Below, piece by piece: positions 42,173-51,517 of a DNA stretch of 55,217 bases (the first letter of the stretch is position 1; every line of letters begins with the position of its first letter). Origin of the DNA: MGBC113645 sp036308445 (GTDB lineage Bacteria; Bacillota_I; Bacilli_A; Erysipelotrichales; Coprobacillaceae); NCBI GenBank assembly GCA_036308445.1, contig JAXJVS010000132.1:1-55217 (forward strand), given 5' to 3'. The notes under the pieces were generated by a model, which was not told where the DNA came from, made no database searches, and worked only from the letters and a program-made list of their open reading frames with translations. Both the position numbers and the translations under genes were made by a program.

Positions 42173-42646
42173 ATGAATAAAACAATAAAGTGTATAGGTT
42201 TAGTATTGCTGATGATATTATCATCAGCTTTTGATTTTCAAAAAGCAGAGAGTATACCAGAAGAGGTAGAAAGCTATAGTGTTGTTTATTTAGAAGGAGC
42301 CTTTTTACAAAATGGTGAATATAAATTTGAAGGTGAAATGATGATGAAAGATTTAGTTGATCAGGTAGGAGTGGCGGCAAATGCTAATATGGACTGCTTG
42401 AATTTGAATATGGTCATTACTGATGAAATGGCTATTTATTTACCGGTTATTAATAGTGATGCTATTTCTTTAAATTCAGCTTCACAAGAAGAGCTAATGA
42501 CTTTGAAGGGTGTAGGAGAGAAAACTTCACAAAAGATTATTGAATATCGTAATAGTCAACCATTTACTTGTCTAGAAGATTTAATGAATGTGAAAGGTAT
42601 AGGAGAGAAAACTTTTATTAAATTGAGGGATTATCTATGTTTATAA
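42173..42646 (+). CDS. comEA: Competence protein ComEA
   Basis: Membrane-anchored receptor for double-stranded DNA during transformation. The 157-residue protein begins with a signal/anchor (TIKCIGLVLLMILSSA), then a SLBB-like domain (about 40-100), and ends with the DNA-binding double helix-hairpin-helix: LNSASQEELMTLKGVGEKTS and DLMNVKGIGEKTFIKLRDY. It overlaps comEC by 10 bases, as a classic comEA-comEC pair. ComEB is not between them. Confidence 0.94.
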   Translation: MNKTIKCIGLVLLMILSSAFDFQKAESIPEEVESYSVVYLEGAFLQNGEYKFEGEMMMKDLVDQVGVAANANMDCLNLNMVITDEMAIYLPVINSDAISLNSASQEELMTLKGVGEKTSQKIIEYRNSQPFTCLEDLMNVKGIGEKTFIKLRDYLCL

Positions 42647-44628
42647 AACTGCATTTAATGTATTATGCTGTTACTTTGTTTTTGATTGTTTTATCTTTTT
42701 GTGTTCATCAATTGTTTTTTGTTTTATTAGTTTTATTTCTTTTCTTTTTTATTGCTAAGACTTCATTTTTTGAAGTCTTAGCATTTTTGTTATGTGTTAG
42801 CTTGATATATACTTTTATTCCACAAAGAGATAAAGAATTTCACGAAATCATAGAGGGAAAGGTTGTTCAGTGTAATGGAAATAGTGCGATTATTCAATGT
42901 GATAATCAAAATGTAAAAGTTTATCATGATGTTCAATTCAAATATGGGGATAAAGTAATAATGAAAATATCAGAATTAGAGATAAATGAGCAAAGCAATG
43001 ATAATGCTTTTAATGAGAAAATATATTATCAATCTAATGATCTTGATATTAAAGCTAAATGTATACAGATTATAAAAAAGAGTCATTCTTATAATTTTGT
43101 TGATTTTATTGAATCAAGAATGAGTAGTCATCAAGTTGTAAAGAGTTATCAACGATTATTTTTATTAGGAATTAAAGATGAATTAATAGAAGATGAGTAT
43201 CAACAGTTATTGTCGTTGTCTGTTGTTCATTTATTTGCCTTGTCAGGTATGCATCTTTATTATTTAAAAAAGTTTATATCGCAGATATTTTCTCTAGTAT
43301 TAAATAAAGAGAAGAGTGATATCGTTGTTTATCTACTTCTATTTATGTATTTAATCCATATTCCATACTCAATATCTTTAAGACGAGCTTTTTATATGAT
43401 GATATTAGATGTTTTGTTGAAAAGATATTTTAATAAGTTAGATGTTTATTGTTTGGTGTTCATGGCTTTTCTTTTGAAAAATCCTTTCTATATTTATAAT
43501 TATTCTTTTATTTTTTCTTTTGGGATTTATTTGATTGTGCTATTAACACATGACATGAAATATCAAGAGTTTTATATTTATCTTTTTTCATTACCTTTTA
43601 TTATCTATATGCAAAATAAGGTTTATCTTATCTCTTATTTGTTTTCTTTGTTTTTAGGGGTTTTTGTAGAATATTTTTATCAGATAATTTTATTATCTTT
43701 ACCGTTTTCTTTTATGAATGTTATTTTAAATATATTGATAGATATTTTAGAGGATATGATTGCTTTAGTTTCTTGTTTTGATTATGGTTTAATATTTGCT
43801 AAACCTACTTTGTCTTTTATTATTCTTTTTTATATAGTTGTATTTATTATTATAATGAGAAAACAACTCAATTTAAAAACATCATTTTATCATTGTTTGC
43901 TTATTTCTTTGATCATAGCTAGTTTCATTCATGGAAAGTATAATATTTACGCAACAGTAACGATGATAGATGTAGGACAAGGAGATTGCACATTGATTAG
44001 ATTACCTTTTCATCAAGGGAATATATTAATTGATACTGGTGGTCATTATGATTATGATTTGGCTACCACGACTTTAATTCCTTATTTTCAGTCTGTTGGT
44101 ATATCGTCTTTAGATTATGTTTATATTTCTCATGATGATTTTGATCATTGTGGTGCATTAGAGTCATTAACACAAAATTTTAAAGTTAAAAATATAATTA
44201 GAGATTATGAAGAAAAAAGAATAATAGGTGATCTAACGATAGAAATGCTCAAAAGTGATAACCAGTATTCTGATTCTAATGATTGTTCTTTAGTCATGAA
44301 ATTAACTTTATATGATTATACATTTTTATTTACCGGTGATATTTCTGTTTCAGTGGAGGAAGATCTTTATGAAAAATACGGCAAGATAGATATTGATATT
44401 TTAAAAGTATCTCATCATGGCAGTAAGAGTTCTAGTGGCAATACTCTTTTTAAAATGATTCAGCCCAAAATTGCGATGATTGGCGTTAAAAAGAATAATC
44501 TTTATAAACATCCTAGTATAGAAGTTATAGAACGATTAGAAAGAAAAGGAATAACAATTTTAAGAACAGATGAAGATGGTATGTTTCATTTACGCTTTTA
44601 TGGTAACAATGGTTACATTTTAAGGTGA
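42637..44628 (+). CDS. comEC: DNA internalization channel protein ComEC/Rec2
   Basis: ComEC carries one DNA strand across the membrane. The 663-residue product has a short N-terminal soluble OB-like part, the competence core with many helices (about 200-430: LFALSGMHLYYLKKF and SLRRAFYMMILDVL), and a C-terminal metallo-beta-lactamase domain (MIDVGQGDCTLI, IDTGGHYDYD, ISHDDFDHCGAL, FTGDISV, KVSHHGSKSSS). All its metal ligands look intact. The frame is uninterrupted, so the pathway is presumably functional. The protein is very rich in F, Y, I and L. Confidence 0.93.
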   Translation: MFIKLHLMYYAVTLFLIVLSFCVHQLFFVLLVLFLFFFIAKTSFFEVLAFLLCVSLIYTFIPQRDKEFHEIIEGKVVQCNGNSAIIQCDNQNVKVYHDVQFKYGDKVIMKISELEINEQSNDNAFNEKIYYQSNDLDIKAKCIQIIKKSHSYNFVDFIESRMSSHQVVKSYQRLFLLGIKDELIEDEYQQLLSLSVVHLFALSGMHLYYLKKFISQIFSLVLNKEKSDIVVYLLLFMYLIHIPYSISLRRAFYMMILDVLLKRYFNKLDVYCLVFMAFLLKNPFYIYNYSFIFSFGIYLIVLLTHDMKYQEFYIYLFSLPFIIYMQNKVYLISYLFSLFLGVFVEYFYQIILLSLPFSFMNVILNILIDILEDMIALVSCFDYGLIFAKPTLSFIILFYIVVFIIIMRKQLNLKTSFYHCLLISLIIASFIHGKYNIYATVTMIDVGQGDCTLIRLPFHQGNILIDTGGHYDYDLATTTLIPYFQSVGISSLDYVYISHDDFDHCGALESLTQNFKVKNIIRDYEEKRIIGDLTIEMLKSDNQYSDSNDCSLVMKLTLYDYTFLFTGDISVSVEEDLYEKYGKIDIDILKVSHHGSKSSSGNTLFKMIQPKIAMIGVKKNNLYKHPSIEVIERLERKGITILRTDEDGMFHLRFYGNNGYILR

Positions 44629-44641
44629 TTTGTTGTATAAT
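44613..44641 (+). promoter_or_regulatory. Candidate promoter of holA
   Basis: TATAAT at 44636-44641 with TTACAT (44613-44618) 17 bases upstream, at the end of comEC. Confidence 0.45.
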
Positions 44642-44660
44642 ACATCTTAGGTGATTAATC

Positions 44661-45623
44661 GTGAATTATGTTTTATATGGAGATGAAAAACTTCTTTTGG
44701 ATAAAAAGTTAGAGTCATTAAAAAAGAAATATAAAATCAGTGAAGCTGATATGAATATGATGGTTTATTGGTGTAATGAAACAGCAATGGGAGATATTAT
44801 AGAGGATGCTTTAACTCCTTCTTTTTTTAGTGATTATAAAATGGTGGTTGTTAAAAATCCATTATTTTTAACAACTCAAAAACAAAAAGATGTTAGTGAT
44901 GAAGATGTTAAAATATTGCTGGATTATTTAAATCATGATAATCCTTCGACAATATTTGTTATTTATCATGATGTTAAGAATTTTGATGAAAGAAAGAAAA
45001 TTGTTAAAACATTAAGAAAAATTTGTACTTTTTATGAAGCGGCAAAATTAACATCACAACAATTATATAAAACTGTTAGAGAATCAATTATTGCAAGAAA
45101 CTGTACAATCGATGATGATGCTTTAAATTTGTTTTTATCAAGAATGTCTAATGATTTATTGAGTATTTCTAAAGAAGTAGAAAAATTGTGTTTATATACT
45201 AATCATATAGATAAAGCAGCGGTTGATAAATTAGTTGTTAAACAAACAGAAGAAAATGTATTTGAATTGACGTCAGCTTATTTGAATAAAGATTTAGAAA
45301 AGACATTTAAAATTTATAAAGATTTAATGATTAAAAATGAAGAACCAATTAAATTAATTGTATTGATAGGTAATTCTTTAAGATTATTATATCAGGTGAG
45401 ATTATTAGATAGAAAAGGGTATAATGATAAAGAAATAGCTTCAATGCTATCTTTAAATCCTTTTCGTTTAAAATATATTAGAGCTGATGGACAAGGTTTT
45501 GAGCTAAATGAATTATTGGATAAAATTGACCAGCTATCTCAGTTAGACATAGCAATTAAAACTGGAAAAATAGATAAATATAAAGGATTAGAGTTATTTA
45601 TATTAAGAATGGAGGCAAGTTAA
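44661..45623 (+). CDS. holA: DNA polymerase III subunit delta
   Basis: Clamp-loader subunit that opens the sliding clamp. The 320 residues start NYVLYGDEKLLLDKKLESLK, contain the AAA+-like domains without a Walker A, and show the C-terminal NLRLLYQVRLLDRKGYND-type region here reading LIGNSLRLLYQVRLL. The start is GTG at 44661 with TTAGGTGA just upstream. comEC-holA is the conserved order. rpsT, which often follows, is not here; a serine dehydratase starts directly after the stop. Confidence 0.93.
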   Translation: MNYVLYGDEKLLLDKKLESLKKKYKISEADMNMMVYWCNETAMGDIIEDALTPSFFSDYKMVVVKNPLFLTTQKQKDVSDEDVKILLDYLNHDNPSTIFVIYHDVKNFDERKKIVKTLRKICTFYEAAKLTSQQLYKTVRESIIARNCTIDDDALNLFLSRMSNDLLSISKEVEKLCLYTNHIDKAAVDKLVVKQTEENVFELTSAYLNKDLEKTFKIYKDLMIKNEEPIKLIVLIGNSLRLLYQVRLLDRKGYNDKEIASMLSLNPFRLKYIRADGQGFELNELLDKIDQLSQLDIAIKTGKIDKYKGLELFILRMEAS

Positions 45624-46826
45624 ATGGAATCGTTAAAAGAATTGTATAAAATTGGTGTTGGTCCTTCTTCTTCTCATACAATGGGTCCTCAAAGAGCGGC
45701 AAAAAGAATATTAGAATTATATCCTGATGCTACTCATTTTCATGTAGATTTACATGGTTCTTTAGCTTTGACTGGCAAGGGACATTTAACTGATTGGATT
45801 ATTGAACAGGCTTTTGCACCATTGAAAGTGACTTTCTCTTTTAAAAGTGATGCATTGCCTGAACATCCTAATGGTATGATTTTTCATGTTTTTAAAGATG
45901 ATAAGGAAATCGCCAGTGAAGAGGTATATTCTGTAGGTGGAGGGACAATACGTCTTAAAGGAGATAATCAGGAAACAGTTATTGATGTTTATCCTCATCA
46001 TTCAATGAGAGAAATTTTAGATTATGTAGATAAAAATGGTATTTCTTTATATGATTATGTTTTAGCATTTGAGGATGATGATATTGTTGATTATTTATAT
46101 AGAATTGTTGAAGCGATGTTTCAGAGCGTTAAAAACGGTTTAAGCAAAGAAGGAGTTATTCAAGGTAAACTAAAAATCAAAAGAGTTGCCAAATCAATGT
46201 ATCAGCAGGCGATGAATACGAGAAGTGAATCTGATCGTGAAAGATTATTCTTAATGAGTTATTCGTATGCTGTTGCCGAAGAAAATGCTGATGGAGGAAT
46301 GATTGTCACTGCTCCTACTTGTGGAGCAAGTGCAGTTATACCAGCTGTATTATATTTTTGTCATGAACAAAGAGGAATACATAAAAGAGATTTGATTAAA
46401 GCTTTAGCTGTTGGTGGATTGTTTGGTAATGTCATTAAAGAAAATGCAACCATTTCCGGGGCTGATGGTGGTTGTCAGGCAGAAATTGGTTCTGCTTGTG
46501 CGATGGCTAGCGCAATGATGGCTTGGGTTAATGAGCTTAATAATTCTTTAATTGAATATGCAGCTGAAATGGGATTGGAACATAATTTAGGATTAACTTG
46601 TGATCCTGTAGGTGGGTATGTACAGATTCCATGTATTGAAAGAAATGGATTTGCTGCATTACGTGCTTTTGCGGCCGCAATGCTAGCTAAGCAATTAGGA
46701 TACTTAAGAAAGAATAAAGTTTCTTTTGATACTATTGTAAAAGTGATGAAAGAAACTGGAAAAGATTTATCTAGCGATTATAAAGAGACATCGTTAGGTG
46801 GTCTTGCAAAGGAATTTGGACTATGA
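45624..46826 (+). CDS. sdaA: L-serine ammonia-lyase, iron-sulfur type, single chain
   Basis: Deaminates L-serine to pyruvate and ammonia using an oxygen-labile [4Fe-4S] cluster. Both modules are in one 400-residue chain. The beta module begins KIGVGPSSSHTMGPQRAAKR, and the alpha module carries cluster Cys residues in TAPTCGASAV, DGGCQAEIGSACAMA and LTCDPVGGYVQIPCIERNG. Many Firmicutes split these into sdaAA and sdaAB; here they are fused but shorter than the E. coli enzyme. It is coupled to holA (adjacent start) and overlaps hemW by 4 bases. Confidence 0.92.
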   Translation: MESLKELYKIGVGPSSSHTMGPQRAAKRILELYPDATHFHVDLHGSLALTGKGHLTDWIIEQAFAPLKVTFSFKSDALPEHPNGMIFHVFKDDKEIASEEVYSVGGGTIRLKGDNQETVIDVYPHHSMREILDYVDKNGISLYDYVLAFEDDDIVDYLYRIVEAMFQSVKNGLSKEGVIQGKLKIKRVAKSMYQQAMNTRSESDRERLFLMSYSYAVAEENADGGMIVTAPTCGASAVIPAVLYFCHEQRGIHKRDLIKALAVGGLFGNVIKENATISGADGGCQAEIGSACAMASAMMAWVNELNNSLIEYAAEMGLEHNLGLTCDPVGGYVQIPCIERNGFAALRAFAAAMLAKQLGYLRKNKVSFDTIVKVMKETGKDLSSDYKETSLGGLAKEFGL

Positions 46827-47908
46827 GTTCTTTATATGTTCATATTCCTTTTTGTTCTCATATTTGTTCATATTGTGATTTTGCGAAGGTATTTTATAAT
46901 GAAAAATGGGCTGATGATTATTTAGATGCTTTAGAATTTGAAATAAAAGATAAAAATATTAATAAACATTTTGATACTATTTATATTGGTGGAGGTACAC
47001 CGAGTTCTTTATCTTTGAAACAAATGAAAAGATTATTTGATATGTTAAAACCTTTTTCTTCTCAAGTTAAAGAATATAGTATGGAAGTGAATCCAGAGTC
47101 TATGAATGATGGTAAATTAGATTTAATGATTGACTATGGAATTAATCGTTTGAGTATTGGGGTACAAACTTTTCAGAATAAAGCGTTAAAAATGATTGGG
47201 AGACATCATACAAGTGAAGATGCTATTGCGCTTATTAACAAGGCTAAGAATAAAGGAATAGATGATATTAATATCGATTTAATGTATGGCTTGCCTGGAC
47301 AAATATTAGAAGATCTTAAACAGGATATTGATATCATTTCAACTTTAGATATATCTCATATATCTATTTATTCATTGATATTAGAAGATAATACAATACT
47401 TAAAAATATAGACTATAAGCCTTTAAGTGATGAAGATGATGCATTGTGGTATGATTTTATTAATGCTGAATTAAAGAAAATAGGGTATAAGCACTATGAA
47501 GTGAGTAATTATTATAAAATAAAACCATCATTGCATAATTCTGTTTATTGGCATTATGAAGATTATGAAGGAATAGGTCTAGGAGCTCATTCTTTAATTC
47601 ATCATGTGCGTTATGAAAACACACGTAGTCTTACTCAATATTTAGATAAACATTATCTGATAGAGAAAACATTTTTGAGTCAAGGTGATGAATTATTTGA
47701 AAAAATCATGATGGGATTAAGGTTGTTAGAAGGAATAAATGTTGATAAGATAAATCAAATGTTTAAAGTAGATATAATGGATAAATATAAAGAGAAAATT
47801 AATAAGTATCAAGATTTAAAAATGCTAGAATTACATGATTCTTATTTAAGGCCAACTGAATTAGGGTTGAAATATTTAAATAATATATTGGTGGATTTTT
47901 TAGATTAG
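46823..47908 (+). CDS. hemW: Radical SAM protein HemW-type (coproporphyrinogen III oxidase-like)
   Basis: The 361-residue radical SAM protein has YVHIPFCSHICSYCDF (CxxxCxxC cluster), YIGGGTPSSL and the MEVNPESM box. HemW proteins handle heme rather than oxidise coproporphyrinogen; HemN-type activity cannot be excluded but the start CSHICSYCDF and length favour HemW. It sits before hrcA as in Bacillus, although lepA, which usually precedes it, is missing. ATG overlaps the dehydratase stop. Confidence 0.92.
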   Translation: MSSLYVHIPFCSHICSYCDFAKVFYNEKWADDYLDALEFEIKDKNINKHFDTIYIGGGTPSSLSLKQMKRLFDMLKPFSSQVKEYSMEVNPESMNDGKLDLMIDYGINRLSIGVQTFQNKALKMIGRHHTSEDAIALINKAKNKGIDDINIDLMYGLPGQILEDLKQDIDIISTLDISHISIYSLILEDNTILKNIDYKPLSDEDDALWYDFINAELKKIGYKHYEVSNYYKIKPSLHNSVYWHYEDYEGIGLGAHSLIHHVRYENTRSLTQYLDKHYLIEKTFLSQGDELFEKIMMGLRLLEGINVDKINQMFKVDIMDKYKEKINKYQDLKMLELHDSYLRPTELGLKYLNNILVDFLD

Positions 47909-47932
47909 AAGAGCATCATTAAGATGCTTTTT
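47909..47932 (+). terminator. Terminator of hemW
   Basis: AAGAGCATC (47909-47917) pairs with GATGCTTTT (47923-47931) with one G-U, loop ATTAA, then T residues. Confidence 0.8.
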
Positions 47933-47949
47933 GTATTTTATGCATTTTT

Positions 47950-47976
47950 TTAGCACTAACCTATTGACACTGCTAA
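47950..47976 (+). promoter_or_regulatory. CIRCE-like operator 1 (overlapping the promoter)
   Basis: TTAGCACTA, 9 bases, CACTGCTAA, against CIRCE TTAGCACTC-N9-GAGTGCTAA: mismatches at the ninth base of the left arm and at two positions of the right arm. The -35 TTGACA (47964-47969) lies in the spacer/right arm, so HrcA binding should block RNA polymerase. Confidence 0.7.
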
Positions 47977-47991
47977 AAAGATGAGTATAAT
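47964..47991 (+). promoter_or_regulatory. Promoter of hrcA-grpE-dnaK-dnaJ
   Basis: TTGACA (47964-47969), 16 bases, TATAAT (47986-47991): both hexamers perfect. Confidence 0.9.
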
Positions 47992-47995
47992 GAAA

Positions 47996-48022
47996 TTAGC
48001 ACAAAGGTAAAAAGAGTGCTAA
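47996..48022 (+). promoter_or_regulatory. CIRCE-like operator 2 (downstream of the promoter)
   Basis: TTAGCACAA, 9 bases AGGTAAAAA, GAGTGCTAA: right arm perfect, left arm two mismatches. It occupies about +1 to +25 and ends just before the hrcA Shine-Dalgarno. Confidence 0.85.
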
Positions 48023-48036
48023 AAGGAGGTTGGGAT

Positions 48037-49068
48037 ATGCTATCAGCAAGACAGTTATTAATATTTAAATGTATTGTTGAAGAATTTGTTGAAACTGCAG
48101 AACCAGTAGGATCAAAAAGTTTGATGAGCAAATACGATCTTCCTTACTCAAGTGCAACAATTCGTAATGAAATGTCTTATTTAGAAAACATTGGTTTTTT
48201 AGAAAAGACTCATACATCTTCAGGAAGAATACCTTCGACAAAAGGATATCGTTTCTATGTTGATACATTACTTCAAAAAGATGTAGATGATCAAATTAAA
48301 AATCAAGTTGCAACTTTATTTGATAACACGCATCGTTCATTAAATGAAATCATTCAGGAAAGTTGTCAGATGTTAAGTGAATTAACTCATTTAACAAGTG
48401 TAGCTTTAGGGCCTAATTCAGGTTATGAACGTTTACAGAATATTACTTTGGTACCATTGAGTAGTCATAGTGTAACGGCAATTATTGTTACTGATAGGGG
48501 ACATGTAGAAAATAGGATGTTCAATATTAGAAACAATGCTTATTTAGATGATTTGAAAAATTGTGTTGATGTTATGAACAATCAGTTATGTGGTACACCT
48601 ATCAATGATGTTGCTAGAAAACTTGAAATAGAAGTTAAGCCAATTTTAAGTGCTAGAATTAAAGAACATGAAATTTTGTTTAATGCTTTCTTAGAAGCGT
48701 TTATGAAATTTGCTAACAACAATGTTTATTTCTCAGGTAAAGAAAATATGATGTATCAGCCAGAATATAATGATGTTAATAAGTTAAGACGTCTGATAAG
48801 TGCATTTGAAAATTCTCAATCTTGGAATCATCTGATTCCTTCCGTAGAGGAAAGTAATGGTGTTGTTGTCAAAATTGGAGCTGATTCTCATTTAGAAGAA
48901 TTAGGAGATGTTTCAGTGATTTCGGCTACTTTTAAAACTGGTGTGGAGTCTAAAGGTTCAATTTCAGTTATAGGGCCAACACGTATGCCTTATAAAAAAG
49001 TTGTCTCTTTAGTTGAGTATATTTCTAAGAATATTGAAAGAGTTCTTATTGAAAGCGAAGATGAATAG
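48037..49068 (+). CDS. hrcA: Heat-inducible repressor HrcA
   Basis: Repressor that binds CIRCE with GroEL help. The 343-residue protein has an N-terminal winged helix (LSARQLLIFKCIVEEFVETA, GSKSLMSKYDLPYSSATIRNE with SSGRIPSTKGYRFYVD) and a GAF-like C-terminal domain. The ATG at 48037 with GGAGG (48025-48029) is chosen; the open frame starts at 48016 on a GTG inside the CIRCE right arm. It opens the hrcA-grpE-dnaK-dnaJ operon. Confidence 0.96.
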   Translation: MLSARQLLIFKCIVEEFVETAEPVGSKSLMSKYDLPYSSATIRNEMSYLENIGFLEKTHTSSGRIPSTKGYRFYVDTLLQKDVDDQIKNQVATLFDNTHRSLNEIIQESCQMLSELTHLTSVALGPNSGYERLQNITLVPLSSHSVTAIIVTDRGHVENRMFNIRNNAYLDDLKNCVDVMNNQLCGTPINDVARKLEIEVKPILSARIKEHEILFNAFLEAFMKFANNNVYFSGKENMMYQPEYNDVNKLRRLISAFENSQSWNHLIPSVEESNGVVVKIGADSHLEELGDVSVISATFKTGVESKGSISVIGPTRMPYKKVVSLVEYISKNIERVLIESEDE

Positions 49069-49078
49069 AGGTGAAACA

Positions 49079-49633
49079 ATGGAAGAAAATAAGACAAAAG
49101 ATATGGAAGAAAAAGTCGTAGAAGAACAAGAAGTTGTGGAGGAAGCTGAAACAGAGGTTGTTGAAGATCCTCAAAAAGAACTTGTAGAGAAGATAAAGAA
49201 GTTGGAAGAAGATGTAAATACTTGGAAAACTGATTATTATAAAGTATTTGCAGATATGGAAAACTTAAAAAGAAGATTACAGAATGAACATCAGAATCAT
49301 TTGAAGTTTGCTCTTCAATCATTTATTGAAGAATTACTTCCAGTATTAGATAACTTTGAAAGATCTTTAAATGTTAAAGAACCTAGTGAAGAAGTTCAAT
49401 CATTCTTAAAAGGTAATCAGATGATTTATAAACAATTAATGACTATCTTAGAAAAGAATGGAGTAGAAGTTATTGAAGCTGAAGGTAAGGAATTTGATCC
49501 TAATGTGCATCAAGCAGTTATGATGGTTAGTGATGAAAATTTTGAATCTGGTGTAGTTGTAGAAGAATTACAAAAAGGTTATAAATTGAAAGATCGCGTT
49601 ATTCGTGCATCTTTAGTAAAGGTAAATGAATAA
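49079..49633 (+). CDS. grpE: Nucleotide exchange factor GrpE
   Basis: Releases ADP from DnaK. The 184-residue protein has a long acidic N-terminus (EEKVVEEQEVVEEAETEV), the dimerisation coiled coil (KKLEEDVNTWKTDYYKVFAD), and the C-terminal beta-domain near GVEVIEAEGKEFDPNVHQAV. GAGG (49068-49071) is 7 bases upstream of the ATG; the frame extends back into hrcA without a ribosome site. Confidence 0.95.
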   Translation: MEENKTKDMEEKVVEEQEVVEEAETEVVEDPQKELVEKIKKLEEDVNTWKTDYYKVFADMENLKRRLQNEHQNHLKFALQSFIEELLPVLDNFERSLNVKEPSEEVQSFLKGNQMIYKQLMTILEKNGVEVIEAEGKEFDPNVHQAVMMVSDENFESGVVVEELQKGYKLKDRVIRASLVKVNE

Positions 49634-49653
49634 ATTTTAGGAGGATATTAATT

Positions 49654-51462
49654 ATGGGTAATAAAATTATTGGTATTGATTTAGGTACTACAAATTCATG
49701 TGTATCTGTTATGGAAAATGGAGAAGCAAAAGTTATTGCTAATCCTGAAGGTTTAAGAACAACTGCTTCAGTTGTATCTTTCAAAAATGGAGAAATTATT
49801 GTTGGTGAAGCTGCTAAACGTCAAGCTGTTACAAATAAAGATACTATTATGTCAATTAAGAGACATATGGGTACTTCATATAAAGCTGAAGTTAATGGTA
49901 AATCTTATACACCACAAGAAATTTCAGCTATGATTTTACAAAATTTAAAAGCGACTGCAGAAGCTTACTTAGGTGAATCAGTAAATAAAGCAGTTATTAC
50001 AGTTCCTGCTTATTTCAATGATGCTCAACGTCAAGCAACTAAAGATGCAGGTAAAATTGCTGGATTAGAAGTTGAACGTATTATTAATGAACCAACAGCT
50101 GCAGCATTAGCATTCGGTGTTGATAAATTAGATAAAGAACAAAAAGTATTAGTATATGACTTAGGTGGAGGTACTTTTGACGTATCTATCTTAGATTTAG
50201 CAGATGGTATGTTTGAAGTATTATCTACTGCTGGTGATAACCATTTAGGTGGAGATGACTTTGACCAAAAAGTTATGGATTACATTGTAGCAGAATTCAA
50301 AAAAGCTGAAGGCGTAGATTTATCAAATGATAAAATGGCTATGCAACGTGTAAAAGAGGCTGCTGAAAAAGCTAAGAAAGATTTATCAGGTATGATGCAA
50401 ACACAAATTTCATTACCTTATATCTCAGCTGGTGTTAATGGACCATTACACTTAGAATTAACATTAACAAGAGCTAAATTTGATGAATTAACTAGAGATT
50501 TAGTATTAAGAACAGAAGGACCTGTTAGACAAGCATTAAAAGATGCTGATGTTACACCATCTGAAATTGATCAAGTTTTATTAGTTGGTGGTTCTACTCG
50601 TATTCCTGCTGTACAAGAATCAGTTAAAAAATTATTAGGAAAAGAACCAAATAAATCAGTTAACCCTGATGAAGTTGTTTCTATGGGTGCTGCTATTCAA
50701 GGTGGAGTTATTACTGGTGATGTAAAAGATATCGTATTATTAGATGTAACACCATTATCATTAGGTATTGAAACTATGGGTGGAGTTATGACTGTATTAA
50801 TCGAAAGAAATACAACTATCCCAACAACTAAATCACAGATTTTCTCAACTGCTGCTGATAACCAACCTGCTGTAGATATCAATGTATTACAAGGTGAAAG
50901 ATCAATGGCTAAAGATAATAAACAATTAGGTTTATTTAAATTAGATGGTATTGAACCAGCTCCAAGAGGAGTGCCTCAAATTGAAGTTACTTTCAATATT
51001 GACGTTAATGGTATTGTTAATGTAAAAGCAAAAGATATGAAGACTCAAAAAGAACAATCTATCACTATTCAAAACTCTACTGGTTTAAGTGATGAAGAAA
51101 TCGATAGAATGGTTAAAGAAGCTGAAGCTAATAAAGCTGAAGATGAAAAGAAACGTAAAGAAATCGAAACTAAGAATAAGGCTGAACAAATGATTAATGA
51201 AATTGATAAAGCGTTAGCTGAACAAGGTGATAAGATTGATGCAAATCAAAAAGCTTCTGCTCAAGCTTTAAGAGATGAATTAAAGACAGCTTTAGATAAT
51301 AATGATATTGCTACATTAGAAGCTAAAATGAGTGAATTAGAACAAATGGCTCAACAAATGGCTGCATATCAATATCAACAATCACAAGGTGCAAATACAA
51401 ACACAAATAATGCATCAAATGATGATGACGTAGTAGATGCAGATTTTACTGAAAAGAATTAA
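49654..51462 (+). CDS. dnaK: Chaperone DnaK (Hsp70)
   Basis: The 602-residue ATPase/peptide-binding chaperone has IIGIDLGTTNSCVSV, VPAYFNDAQRQATKDAG, YDLGGGTFDVSIL, LLVGGSTRIPAVQE and the C-terminal lid, with the tail NASNDDDVVDADFTEKN. The lid-proximal region has an extended Gln/Asn-rich stretch. The third gene of the heat-shock operon. A hairpin after its stop probably reduces readthrough into dnaJ. Confidence 0.99.
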   Translation: MGNKIIGIDLGTTNSCVSVMENGEAKVIANPEGLRTTASVVSFKNGEIIVGEAAKRQAVTNKDTIMSIKRHMGTSYKAEVNGKSYTPQEISAMILQNLKATAEAYLGESVNKAVITVPAYFNDAQRQATKDAGKIAGLEVERIINEPTAAALAFGVDKLDKEQKVLVYDLGGGTFDVSILDLADGMFEVLSTAGDNHLGGDDFDQKVMDYIVAEFKKAEGVDLSNDKMAMQRVKEAAEKAKKDLSGMMQTQISLPYISAGVNGPLHLELTLTRAKFDELTRDLVLRTEGPVRQALKDADVTPSEIDQVLLVGGSTRIPAVQESVKKLLGKEPNKSVNPDEVVSMGAAIQGGVITGDVKDIVLLDVTPLSLGIETMGGVMTVLIERNTTIPTTKSQIFSTAADNQPAVDINVLQGERSMAKDNKQLGLFKLDGIEPAPRGVPQIEVTFNIDVNGIVNVKAKDMKTQKEQSITIQNSTGLSDEEIDRMVKEAEANKAEDEKKRKEIETKNKAEQMINEIDKALAEQGDKIDANQKASAQALRDELKTALDNNDIATLEAKMSELEQMAQQMAAYQYQQSQGANTNTNNASNDDDVVDADFTEKN

Positions 51463-51466
51463 TTTT

Positions 51467-51493
51467 AAAACCAAGGTTAATCCTTGGTTTTCT
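51467..51493 (+). terminator. Partial terminator between dnaK and dnaJ
   Basis: AAAACCAAGG (51467-51476), loop TTAAT, CCTTGGTTTT (51482-51491), then TC. The T tract is short, so some readthrough to dnaJ is expected; this gives more DnaK than DnaJ. Confidence 0.65.
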
Positions 51494-51517
51494 CTAGTAT
51501 TATAGTGAGGTGAAAAT

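Noticed and set aside
48016..48036. hrcA start at GTG 48016
   Set aside because: This codon lies inside the second CIRCE arm and before the ribosome site.
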